Assembly (NCBI GenBank): GCA_949935685.1
Contig: CATLGN010000079.1
Location: 1 to 7,149, forward strand
Source: an uncultured Lachnospiraceae bacterium
GTDB taxonomy: Bacteria > Bacillota > Clostridia > Lachnospirales > Lachnospiraceae
Reading direction: 5' to 3'
Length of the DNA stretch: 7,149 nucleotides
The position numbers and the translations under genes are program-made. Below the pieces are notes generated by a model that saw nothing but the letters and a program-made list of their open reading frames with translations, ran no database searches and had not been told where the DNA came from. Below, piece by piece: positions 1 through 6,238 of this stretch (positions within the stretch are counted from its first letter, which is position 1; every line of letters begins with the position of its first letter).

Positions 1-2
1 AA

Positions 3-368
3 GAACAGCAGACCGTGACCGTAAAGACGAGCTATAACGAAATTCTTCCGCGCGACTATGCGTACAACTGTGCGACGAGCCTGTTCTCTATGCAGATGTC
101 GTCAAGCACGGCTTATTCCGAAACAATATACTGCGTGTTCGGTCAACTTAAAGATGAAAGCGCAAGGGAAGTTTTCGACGACCTCAAAGAGGCTGTTTCC
201 GATTATTCCAAAACGCTTACGTCATCGTCTGCACTCACTACCTCGATTGAAACGATCGTCGACAGAGCGGATCCGTACGCGGAAGAGGGCGGAAAGGATA
301 TCGAAAAGACTTTCGCAATTATTTCAATGCCCATCGTAATTACAAAAATTACGGTAACCAAACGCTGA
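3..368 (+). CDS. Unrecognised protein, C-terminal part (5' end outside window)
   Basis: The reading frame is open from the left edge (Glu-Gln-Gln-Thr before the first possible start, a GTG at 15) to a TGA at 366-368, so this is probably the tail of a longer gene rather than a complete 117-residue protein. The visible 121 residues are Ser/Thr-rich. A middle part rich in Asp, Glu and Lys (about residues 45-75) looks helical, and the end (FAIISMPIVITKITVTKR) looks like beta strands. I see no transmembrane segment, no catalytic motif and no recognisable family. A clear terminator follows 33 nt after the stop, which supports this being a real gene end. No ribosome binding site can be judged because the start is missing. 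The function is unknown. Confidence 0.6.
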   Translation, partial: EQQTVTVKTSYNEILPRDYAYNCATSLFSMQMSSSTAYSETIYCVFGQLKDESAREVFDDLKEAVSDYSKTLTSSSALTTSIETIVDRADPYAEEGGKDIEKTFAIISMPIVITKITVTKR

Positions 369-401
369 TCACACCAAATGTTTCTATTTTTTACACCTTG
401 G

Positions 402-435
402 AACCGCCGTCCTTTCGGACGGCGGTTTATTTTAC
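402..435 (+). terminator. Intrinsic terminator of the left plus-strand gene
   Basis: A perfect 11-bp stem (402-412 with 417-427) closes a TTTC tetraloop at 413-416 and is followed by a T-rich run (TTTATTTTAC) on the plus strand. It lies between the stop of the plus-strand gene (368) and the stop of the convergent minus-strand gene (440). The minus-strand side has no T-tract directly after the stem, so it should work best in the plus direction, though the stem may also block transcripts from the right. Confidence 0.85.
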
Positions 436-439
436 TTTT

Positions 440-877
440 TCAGTTTTCCACGGGAAAGATATTTGAAATTTTACCGTTTTCAATCTCCACGGCGAAGAAT
501 TTTACCTCGTACAGATTTTTACCCTTGGCATAAACAAGCCCTGCGGCGCGGATATCGCCGTGCAGAAGAAAAAACTTTTCGGGCGGAACGGTCACGCTTA
601 AAAATTCGCCGAGATAGCTTTTCAGCGCGTCGGCTTTGCTTTTCAGCTCTTCGCAAAGATATTTTTCATAGTCGGCTTTTATAAGCACGCTTTCGAAAAA
701 AGCGAAGTGCAGAATTTCATCCTCGGGCGGACGGAGTTCTTTTACCGCGGCAGAAACAAGATTAAGCTTTTCTCCGTCGAAGGAATATTCGCAGTCTGCC
801 TGCGCGGAAGTGCAGGTTTCGAAGTCGGCGGTGACTTTCAACGTGTCCGAAAATTCGAAGGCGGAGGCTGAATTCAT
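440..877 (-). CDS. Unrecognised 145-residue protein, 5' end uncertain
   Basis: This frame ends with TGA at 440-442. The first ATG is at 875-877 and gives a soluble, Glu/Lys-rich protein with no signal peptide or membrane segment. It appears to alternate beta-like stretches (residues 5-45 and about 95-145) with a helical middle (KADYEKYLCEELKSKADAL region). I do not recognise the family. The start is doubtful: no Shine-Dalgarno sequence sits in front of the ATG, and the frame stays open upstream across a suspected junction at 878-901. Residues read upstream (GGNGKIIF) could belong to the true protein, which would make this a 5'-truncated gene. It converges on the plus-strand gene to its left across a shared hairpin, and lies back-to-back with the symporter fragment on its right. 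Confidence 0.55.
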   Translation of the reverse strand: MNSASAFEFSDTLKVTADFETCTSAQADCEYSFDGEKLNLVSAAVKELRPPEDEILHFAFFESVLIKADYEKYLCEELKSKADALKSYLGEFLSVTVPPEKFFLLHGDIRAAGLVYAKGKNLYEVKFFAVEIENGKISNIFPVEN

Positions 878-1087
878 AAAAATTATTTTGCCGTTTCCGC
901 CGATAACTATAAGGTTATTTTTATCGCGGTGATTGTGGCGGGCTCCGCACTGGATGCATCGCTCGTCATTGACCTGTCCGACACGTTTAACGGGCTGATG
1001 GCAATCCCGAACCTGATCTGCATGCTGCTTTTAAGCGGGGAAATTGCGAAGGACATAAGAGAATTTCAGAAAGAATTGAAAAAGTGA
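872..1087 (+). pseudogene. Sodium:alanine symporter (AGCS family), C-terminal fragment only
   Basis: The plus-strand frame ends at TGA 1085-1087. From about 902 it encodes DNYKVIFIAVIVAG, then a segment with Leu-Ser-Asp-Thr-Phe-Asn-Gly-Leu-Met-Ala-Ile-Pro-Asn-Leu-Ile, a Leu-rich membrane stretch and a charged Lys/Glu tail. The NGLMAIPNL block followed by LLLLSG is typical of the last membrane segments of AGCS amino-acid carriers, which couple sodium import to alanine or glycine uptake. Family members are about 450-480 residues; only about 61 are present here. In this frame a stop lies at 869-871, there is no start codon or ribosome binding site, and the few residues before 902 do not look like the family. 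The gene is therefore cut at about 878-901, either biologically or by misassembly. A strong hairpin follows the stop. Confidence 0.8.
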
Positions 1088-1115
1088 TACCGGCCGTATC
1101 ATTCGCATATATGGC

Positions 1116-1157
1116 ACGGCGCCGGGGCGGACTGTTCCCTGTCCGCTCCGGCGCCGT
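1116..1157. terminator. Strong hairpin between convergent genes, probable shared terminator
   Basis: The arms 1116-1132 and 1141-1157 pair over 17 bp (one G-T wobble, GC-rich) around an 8-nt loop. The hairpin lies between the end of the symporter fragment (1087, plus) and the end of the secreted partner gene (1167, minus). On the plus side it is followed by a moderately T-rich run (TTTCTGCC); on the minus side no T-tract is seen. Its position suggests it stops transcription from both sides, though neither side is a textbook intrinsic terminator. Confidence 0.6.
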
Positions 1158-1166
1158 TTCTGCCTC

Positions 1167-3053
1167 CTATTCTTTCACAAACCAGTGATATATTTTCAAA
1201 AACACCGCCTTCAGCCTTCCCCACACGCCAATATCCTCCGGCTCCCGTTCGAGATCCACCGTATTGTCCACATCATCGTCATCCAGACTGATTTCGGCCG
1301 TGCGCATGATAATCTGAATGCTTTCCGGCGTGGCATTTTGATCGGAGGTAAAAGAGGGAAATGCTTCTTCTGTGTCAATATTCAATATGTTAGTTTCATC
1401 TTCGATCTCATCCAGCTCGTCATCCACCGCTTCTTTCATTGTGTCTTTGGCATCCCGAAACACTTCACTTCCGCCGGCAATGCCGATTCCGCTGTCCAAT
1501 ATGCCGATCATGCCGCTGAGACTGGCGTCAATGGCCGCGTCCAGACTCGTCTCCGTCGCATCCAGCAGTGTACGCATACTGCGCAGCGCCATCTGGGTCG
1601 CCGTCACGCTGCTGCCCGCACTGTCCAGAAACATCTGCGTTTCATCCAGAAGCATCAGCACATGTTCCTTATAATCCTGCGTCATATGGCCGCCAAGCGT
1701 ATAACTTTCATTCAACACCTCGCTGGCCTTATTCGTCAGATTTTCCACTTCATGTACGACGCCCTCCGTATCCTCCAGCACAGGGACTGCCGATTTGGTC
1801 AACGCGCCGGCAAACTCCGCCAGATAGCCAACCTCGGCGCCCACCTGCAGATTGACCAGATCAGCGGGTTCGCCGGTCTGCCCATATATCTTTTTCAGAC
1901 TGTCAATTGTCTCCGCGATTTCTTCCTCCGTGTCACCGGCGCCGTTTTTCATCGTCCGCCGCAGCTTTTCCATGGAATCCTGTAAATCTTTGGAGGCGTC
2001 CTCCATGTCTTTCAGATATTCGTCCATCTCGTAAACGCTGTGCCGGATCGTTTCCAGCCGTTCCATGGCATCAATATAATCCGCCTTTTCAATTACCGTC
2101 TGCGCGGACAGAAGCGTGAGACTGTTTTTTATGCCGTCCAGAGAATCGATGGCGGCATCCACATCGGACTTTACCTGCCCCTCTCCCGCGTCAAATGTGG
2201 CTTTTGCCTCCTGTGCCTTGCGGATCCCTCTCTGTGTTTCCTCCAGACTGCCCTTCATGTCCGAGAGATTGTCCAGAATCACATCCGCGCTGTCGCTCAT
2301 GGCGTCCATGGAATCCCGGACTTTGTCCTTGACCTCCCGGATGTCCGCCAGACGGTCGAGAGAAGAAAGTGTGGCCGGAACCATCATAAACATCAGCCCC
2401 ACACTTTCAAAACTGTCCGTCCCGATGTCGATGCGGAACGTTCCGCTCTCTCCCGGCAGCGCCATAAAGAGAACCGCTTTTTTCGTGCCGAGTGTCTGGA
2501 GCTGTGATCCGGGCGCTTCCAGTGAATAGTTGTCCTTATCCATGTCCACAAGCGTGGCCACCGTGAGAATCATATTGTTTCTGTAATATTCCGGCGCCCG
2601 TGGATTCGGCTCTGCTGCAACCAGCATTGTCACCATGCCGTTCGCCCCGGCCAATTCATCCGCGCTGCATTCCTTTCCGTTCAGCCGGTATGTGACATCC
2701 AGATTCCAGGGAAGCTCCTGCGCCAGTTTGTCCGTTTTACACTCAAAATAAAACCGCTCGCCTTCCTGTCCGCTCAGATCCCAAGTCACCTTACCGTCTT
2801 CGACCTGCGGCTCTGCCCGGTTGCTCATATTGACCACTTCATTGTAATCGCCGTAATCGACAATCGCCGTGTTGCCGTTCAGCATGCAGCCCTTTACAAT
2901 GTTGACTTCTTCCACCGTGCCATAGTAATCCAAATTCACATACACCGATTCGTCTACCCGCACCCGCGGCGGCGCCGCCTGCAAATCCGTACACGCCATA
3001 TGAAAAACCAGAACCGACGCCATTCCCAGTGCTGCACTCTGTTTCCACTTCAT
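1167..3053 (-). CDS. Secreted helical partner protein of the MMPL exporter
   Basis: This encodes 628 residues from the ATG at 3053. I chose that start because AGAAGGGG (3071-3064) sits 10 nt before it; the upstream in-frame ATG at 3077 overlaps the exporter's stop and lies before this site. Residues 1-26 form a signal peptide (Lys-rich start, hydrophobic core, cleavage likely after LQA). Residues about 30-228 look like a beta-rich extracytoplasmic domain, including LPWNLDVTYRLNGKE and ADELAG, blocks I associate with exported proteins next to Clostridia MMPL transporters. Residues about 229-550 are long amphipathic, coiled-coil-like helices rich in Asp, Glu, Leu and Met. An acidic linker (545-608) leads to a hydrophobic/basic end (VWGRLKAVFLKIYHWFVKE) that may touch the membrane. 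There is no catalytic motif. It lies 16 nt after the exporter's stop, so translational coupling and a shared role are likely. A periplasmic-adaptor-like role is inferred. Confidence 0.8.
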   Translation of the reverse strand: MKWKQSAALGMASVLVFHMACTDLQAAPPRVRVDESVYVNLDYYGTVEEVNIVKGCMLNGNTAIVDYGDYNEVVNMSNRAEPQVEDGKVTWDLSGQEGERFYFECKTDKLAQELPWNLDVTYRLNGKECSADELAGANGMVTMLVAAEPNPRAPEYYRNNMILTVATLVDMDKDNYSLEAPGSQLQTLGTKKAVLFMALPGESGTFRIDIGTDSFESVGLMFMMVPATLSSLDRLADIREVKDKVRDSMDAMSDSADVILDNLSDMKGSLEETQRGIRKAQEAKATFDAGEGQVKSDVDAAIDSLDGIKNSLTLLSAQTVIEKADYIDAMERLETIRHSVYEMDEYLKDMEDASKDLQDSMEKLRRTMKNGAGDTEEEIAETIDSLKKIYGQTGEPADLVNLQVGAEVGYLAEFAGALTKSAVPVLEDTEGVVHEVENLTNKASEVLNESYTLGGHMTQDYKEHVLMLLDETQMFLDSAGSSVTATQMALRSMRTLLDATETSLDAAIDASLSGMIGILDSGIGIAGGSEVFRDAKDTMKEAVDDELDEIEDETNILNIDTEEAFPSFTSDQNATPESIQIIMRTAEISLDDDDVDNTVDLEREPEDIGVWGRLKAVFLKIYHWFVKE

Positions 3054-3063
3054 TGTTCCGCAT

Positions 3064-3071
3064 CCCCTTCT
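3064..3071 (-). promoter_or_regulatory. Ribosome binding site that decides the partner-gene start
   Basis: On the minus strand AGAAGGGG lies 10 nt before the ATG at 3053 and overlaps the last bases of the exporter gene (stop TAG at 3072-3070). It cannot serve the in-frame ATG at 3077, which is upstream of it. An ATG at 3063 directly follows it but is out of frame and too close. The overlap with the upstream stop suggests translational coupling. Confidence 0.7.
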
Positions 3072-5457
3072 ATTCATTGTCTTCCGCCTGTCTGTCCTGC
3101 TTTGCCTGTTCTCTTTTTGCCTTCCGCTGCTGCCGCCTGTCCGCCAGACGTTCCATCAATTCCCGCCGCTGCCGTCTGCGCAGCGCCACTTTTCGCCGAA
3201 TCCGCTCGATCTCCTTGCGTTTCAGCGTTTCCCGAATCTCCCGTTCGCGGAAAACGAGCGTGTCAAATACGGTCAGAAGCGCCGGAACCGCCAGAATTAC
3301 CATGCACATGCTGATCAATCCGCCCCGGCCGATCAGGTGGCCGAGAGAGGAAATGGCGCTGACGGATGAAATAAAGTAAATGCCATACCCCGCTACCGTC
3401 AGAATCGTACCCGAAGTCAGTATGGAAAGAATACTCCTTTGCAGCGCATCGACCGCCGCCGCCTTCTTTTCCATATTATGCTCTCTGTTATACATATAAT
3501 TATTTGTCAGTAAGATAGAATAATCGACCGTGGCCCCCAACTGGATACAACTTACGATAATAAAGCCGTTAAACATAAAGCTTTCCCCTGTCAGATAGGG
3601 AACCGTCATATTCATGTAGGTGGCAATCGTAATCGGTATCAATACGAGCACAGGAAGCAGCAACGATTTGAACGCAATTCCGACAACTACCGCCACCGCC
3701 AGCAGCGAAAGAATATTTGTCACCGCATAATCCGGCACCATCAGCTCTTTCAAATCCTGCGTGGAAGGCGTATTGCCCACCACATACGCGTTTTGTGGAT
3801 AATACTTTTTCACAATCTCCTGAATCTCATCCGACGTTTCGAAAGCCAGCTCGCTCTCGGTATCGGTTCTCGTATACAGCAACATACGGGCATACCGCTC
3901 CGTCCGAAGCTGTCCGCGAATGCTTTCCGGGATAAAATCTTCCGGTATCCCGACCGGCAGCACATTGGCAATGCCCATGACGCTTTTTACATAATACAGG
4001 TCTTCCAGTTCGTCTGCCAGTTCCCGTTCTTTAATCGGCGTCTCATTGGGGACGATTACCAGATACAGATTGCTGCGCCCGAATTTCGCCTCAATCTCCG
4101 CCGTATCGTCATACACCTTCGTCCCCTCGCTTCTGCCAAGCGCGCTGTTGCCGAATGTAAAACTGTTCATATTCTGCGCCACATAAGCCGGAACGACAAC
4201 GACTGCCATAAGGGCCAGAACCAGATAACGAAGCCGAAACACAGCGCGGGACGCCAGATGAAATTTCGGCATAACGCTTTTATGCTTTGTCTTCTCAATC
4301 AGCCCTCCAAACCGCAGGAGCAACGCCGGCATCAGAAATAAAACCGTTACCACACTGCAGATAATGCTCTTTCCCAGTACCAGTCCCACATCGCGCCCAA
4401 GTCCGAACCGCATCGCCAAAAGCGCCATAAATCCGACAAACGTCGTCATCGCGCTGGATAAAATAGAAACCGCCGATTCCTTCAGCGCTCCCGCCATCGC
4501 CTTCTCCTCGTTGCCCGGCTTTTCCTCATTCCGCCGTACATAAGTATGCAGCAAAAACACGGAATAATCCATCGAAGTGGCAAGCTGTAAAACGGACGAC
4601 ACGCTGGAACTCATAAAGGAAATGGTCCCCAGAAAAATATTGCTCCCCATATTCAGGATAATGGCAATTCCCATTACGGTCAGAAAGAGAACCGGCTCAA
4701 ACCAGGAATCGGTAGTCAGACAGAGAATCAACAGAATCAGCACTACCGCTACCGCCATAATGATCTGAATTTCTTTCGTCAATGTCTCTTCCAGCGATTT
4801 ATTTTCCACGGCGGGCCCCGCATACCGCCCACGCTCGCCCAGAATATCCTGAATCGCGCCGATGGCCTCCTTTGTCGCCTCGTCGTTGTCCCCCTGTTCA
4901 AAGGTGACATCCATCACGGCGCACCGGTCTTTATAATAATCCTTCTGTGCATCCAGATCAATAAAATCCTGCGCCATGTAAACGTCCTGCGTCATCCATG
5001 TCACCATGTCCACGCCGTCCACATTTTCTATCATTTGCTGATACAGATAGGCCTCATAGATAGAGACATCCGTAATCATAATCCTCGCGGTTCCCGGATA
5101 ACCGAATTCCCGTTCCATCAGATCAATCGCCTTCTTGGACTCCGTATAAGAGGGCAGATATTCCGTCAGATCATAGTTTACCTTGACCCTCGGTGCATTG
5201 ATGGCGCTCAAAAAAACCAGCACCAGAAAAAGCATTTCAATCAGGTGCCGCCTTCTGACGATCGTATTGGCAAAGCCGTTTGTCTTTATGTAACGCAGTC
5301 CTTCGCGTATGCCGCCGTTCCCGCTTTTACGCTTCACCGCTAATCTGTCCCAAAATTCTTTCCATTTCTCGGTAAACAAGCCACTTCCCCGCTTTCCCTT
5401 GCCGTCTCCTGCAAAAATTTCTTTTATCCACAGAAGATTATAGTAAAAATCAGACAT
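3070..5457 (-). CDS. MMPL/RND-superfamily 12-TM exporter
   Basis: This encodes 795 residues with the MMPL layout. It has a cytoplasmic start, TM1 (about 73-89) and extracytoplasmic domain 1 (90-229), then TM2-6 (about 231-384). A linker and TM7 (409-427) precede extracytoplasmic domain 2 (428-577), TM8-12 (579-736) and a very basic tail (737-795). Both Asp-Tyr pairs expected of the MMPL proton relay are present: D297-Y298 in TM4 (SMDYSVF) and D645-Y646 in TM10 (GATVDYSIL). Such proteins use the proton gradient to export lipids or other hydrophobic molecules; the substrate here is unknown. The Arg/Lys-rich helical tail (RRKVALRRRQRRELMERL region) is unusually long and could bind lipid head groups, nucleic acid or a partner. 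The start is uncertain: TAA directly precedes the ATG at 5457, no Shine-Dalgarno sequence is visible, and TATAAT lies inside codons 6-7, so translation may begin further in, before TM1. The secreted partner gene follows directly. Confidence 0.92.
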   Translation of the reverse strand: MSDFYYNLLWIKEIFAGDGKGKRGSGLFTEKWKEFWDRLAVKRKSGNGGIREGLRYIKTNGFANTIVRRRHLIEMLFLVLVFLSAINAPRVKVNYDLTEYLPSYTESKKAIDLMEREFGYPGTARIMITDVSIYEAYLYQQMIENVDGVDMVTWMTQDVYMAQDFIDLDAQKDYYKDRCAVMDVTFEQGDNDEATKEAIGAIQDILGERGRYAGPAVENKSLEETLTKEIQIIMAVAVVLILLILCLTTDSWFEPVLFLTVMGIAIILNMGSNIFLGTISFMSSSVSSVLQLATSMDYSVFLLHTYVRRNEEKPGNEEKAMAGALKESAVSILSSAMTTFVGFMALLAMRFGLGRDVGLVLGKSIICSVVTVLFLMPALLLRFGGLIEKTKHKSVMPKFHLASRAVFRLRYLVLALMAVVVVPAYVAQNMNSFTFGNSALGRSEGTKVYDDTAEIEAKFGRSNLYLVIVPNETPIKERELADELEDLYYVKSVMGIANVLPVGIPEDFIPESIRGQLRTERYARMLLYTRTDTESELAFETSDEIQEIVKKYYPQNAYVVGNTPSTQDLKELMVPDYAVTNILSLLAVAVVVGIAFKSLLLPVLVLIPITIATYMNMTVPYLTGESFMFNGFIIVSCIQLGATVDYSILLTNNYMYNREHNMEKKAAAVDALQRSILSILTSGTILTVAGYGIYFISSVSAISSLGHLIGRGGLISMCMVILAVPALLTVFDTLVFREREIRETLKRKEIERIRRKVALRRRQRRELMERLADRRQQRKAKREQAKQDRQAEDNE

Positions 5458-5519
5458 TTATTACACATGCGATCGCCTATTGGTGTATTCATTATCAATA
5501 CATAAGATGTTAAATGTAT
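5458..5519 (-). promoter_or_regulatory. Probable promoter region of the exporter unit
   Basis: This is an AT-rich stretch between the terminator at 5520-5546 and the exporter. Because a terminator ends the upstream transcript, a promoter for the exporter should lie here or just inside the annotated reading frame. TTAACA- and TTGATA-like hexamers are present, and a perfect TATAAT on the minus strand lies at 5442-5437, but no pair with canonical 16-18 nt spacing stands out. A short inverted repeat (GTATT, 7 nt, AATAC on the plus strand, near 5484-5500) could be an operator. The support is weak. Confidence 0.3.
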
Positions 5520-5546
5520 AAAAAAAGAAGCGCGGCACGCCTCTTT
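5520..5546 (-). terminator. Intrinsic terminator after the secreted paralogue pair
   Basis: On the minus strand a 9-bp stem (5546-5538 with 5532-5524, one G-T wobble) closes a 5-nt loop and runs into a stretch of seven T (5526-5520). This is a standard Rho-independent terminator about 60 nt after the stop of the second paralogue, and it separates that transcript from the exporter unit. Confidence 0.85.
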
Positions 5547-5550
5547 CCCT

Positions 5551-5576
5551 GCGGCGGCATACCTCCATGCCGCCGC
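5551..5576 (-). other. Perfect 10-bp hairpin in the 3' untranslated region, SD-like loop
   Basis: GCGGCGGCAT at 5551-5560 is perfectly repaired by 5567-5576, leaving a 6-nt loop that reads GGAGGT in the minus-strand transcript. It stands between the stop of the second paralogue (5605) and the terminator (5520-5546), separated from the latter by only four bases. It has no T-tract of its own. A role in stabilising the 3' end of the message, or simply in strengthening termination, is likely. Confidence 0.6.
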
Positions 5577-5604
5577 CCTGTCATGACTGTTGTTTTTTAC
5601 CGTA

Positions 5605-6192
5605 TCAGAAATACATTTGGTCAATTGTTTCAATCGCATTGATTGCATCGATCATGTCGTCCAGAATATCATCAAGGGAATCCTCGCATTCTGGGCATTC
5701 AAAAAAGTACGCCGGCATAGACCAATACGTGTTCAACTCCTCATCATACGTAAACTCGGAATAAATAACGCCATGTTTGCATCTATGGCTGAACAGATTC
5801 AGCACCGCCTGCATTGCATAACCAGTCTGCGCATCTTCCTGCGCCAGTTCCCCGATAATCGCCATTTCAAACCGGTCGTCAAATCCATTGCAGTTCAGAT
5901 CCAGATAGCCGCAGCCGTTGATCGGATCCCGGTCGTCGATCCCGTCTCCATCCGCATCCTGCAGTGTTCCCCACACATCCGTCCGGCGCACAAACGCATT
6001 CACGAATGTGCTTTCATCCATATTGTCAAGACCTACTTCATAGGATGCCAGTATCTCCGGCGTCATAATCGGCTGATAATTCTGTACCTGCTGCGGTGCG
6101 CTTTCCGGCGCCGCTTCCTCCGCGCACACCGTCAGGCCGCTACCAAGCAGCAATGCAGCCGCCATTGCCAGACCCCATACTTTTTTTCTCAT
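5605..6192 (-). CDS. Secreted Ca-loop/Cys-His protein, paralogue B
   Basis: This encodes 195 residues from the ATG at 6192. The ATG at 6198 is only 1 nt from AAAGGGG (6206-6200), while 6192 has the normal 7-nt gap. A signal peptide (MRKKVWGLAM, Ala/Leu core) is probably cut after VCA (residue 24). The mature protein holds two loops resembling thrombospondin-type-3/EF-hand calcium sites: D79-x-D81-x-D83-G-I-D-D-R-D89 and D98-x-N100-x-N102-G-F-D-D-R-F-E109. Downstream are an HRCKH element (H136, C138, H140) and CPEC (C166, C169); with C94 and C101 these could bind zinc or form disulfides. The C-terminus is acidic and helical. I do not recognise the family. It lies 46 nt downstream of a close paralogue and is followed by a terminator, so both are probably on one transcript. 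A secreted or wall-associated metal-binding role is inferred from the motifs. Confidence 0.85.
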   Translation of the reverse strand: MRKKVWGLAMAAALLLGSGLTVCAEEAAPESAPQQVQNYQPIMTPEILASYEVGLDNMDESTFVNAFVRRTDVWGTLQDADGDGIDDRDPINGCGYLDLNCNGFDDRFEMAIIGELAQEDAQTGYAMQAVLNLFSHRCKHGVIYSEFTYDEELNTYWSMPAYFFECPECEDSLDDILDDMIDAINAIETIDQMYF

Positions 6193-6199
6193 CGTCATT

Positions 6200-6206
6200 C
6201 CCCTTT
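6200..6206 (-). promoter_or_regulatory. Ribosome binding site that decides the paralogue B start
   Basis: AAAGGGG on the minus strand is followed by A, ATG (6198), ACG, ATG (6192). Only the second ATG has workable spacing (7 nt), which shortens the protein by two residues and leaves a normal MRKK signal-peptide start. Confidence 0.7.
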
Positions 6207-6214
6207 CTCCGCGT

Positions 6215-6231
6215 ATACGGACTCCCCGTAT
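6215..6231 (-). other. Small hairpin between the two paralogues
   Basis: ATACGG and CCGTAT (6-bp perfect stem, 6215-6220 with 6226-6231) enclose a 5-nt loop reading GGAGT on the minus strand. It lies between the stop of paralogue A (6239) and the ribosome binding site of paralogue B. With no T-tract it is not an intrinsic terminator. It might tune the B:A expression ratio or protect the A message end, but it is short and may be chance. Confidence 0.35.
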
Positions 6232-6238
6232 CGTTTCC

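Noticed and set aside
1185..2507. Long plus-strand reading frames (for example 1185-1985 and 2040-2507)
   Set aside because: They lie antisense to the secreted partner gene. Their translations are His/Arg/Ser/Pro-rich without family features, as expected from the complement of an Asp/Glu/Leu-rich coding frame, and the minus-strand gene has a signal peptide and ribosome binding site.
5469..5476. GCGATCGC palindrome
   Set aside because: It matches the cyanobacterial HIP1 octamer, but I noticed it only once and nothing else here is cyanobacterial, so it is chance.
6170..6192. Lipoprotein signal (LTVC / VTVC) in the two paralogues
   Set aside because: The residue before Cys is Val, whereas lipoboxes need Gly, Ala or Ser there. 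Cleavage one residue later by signal peptidase I (VCA) fits better.
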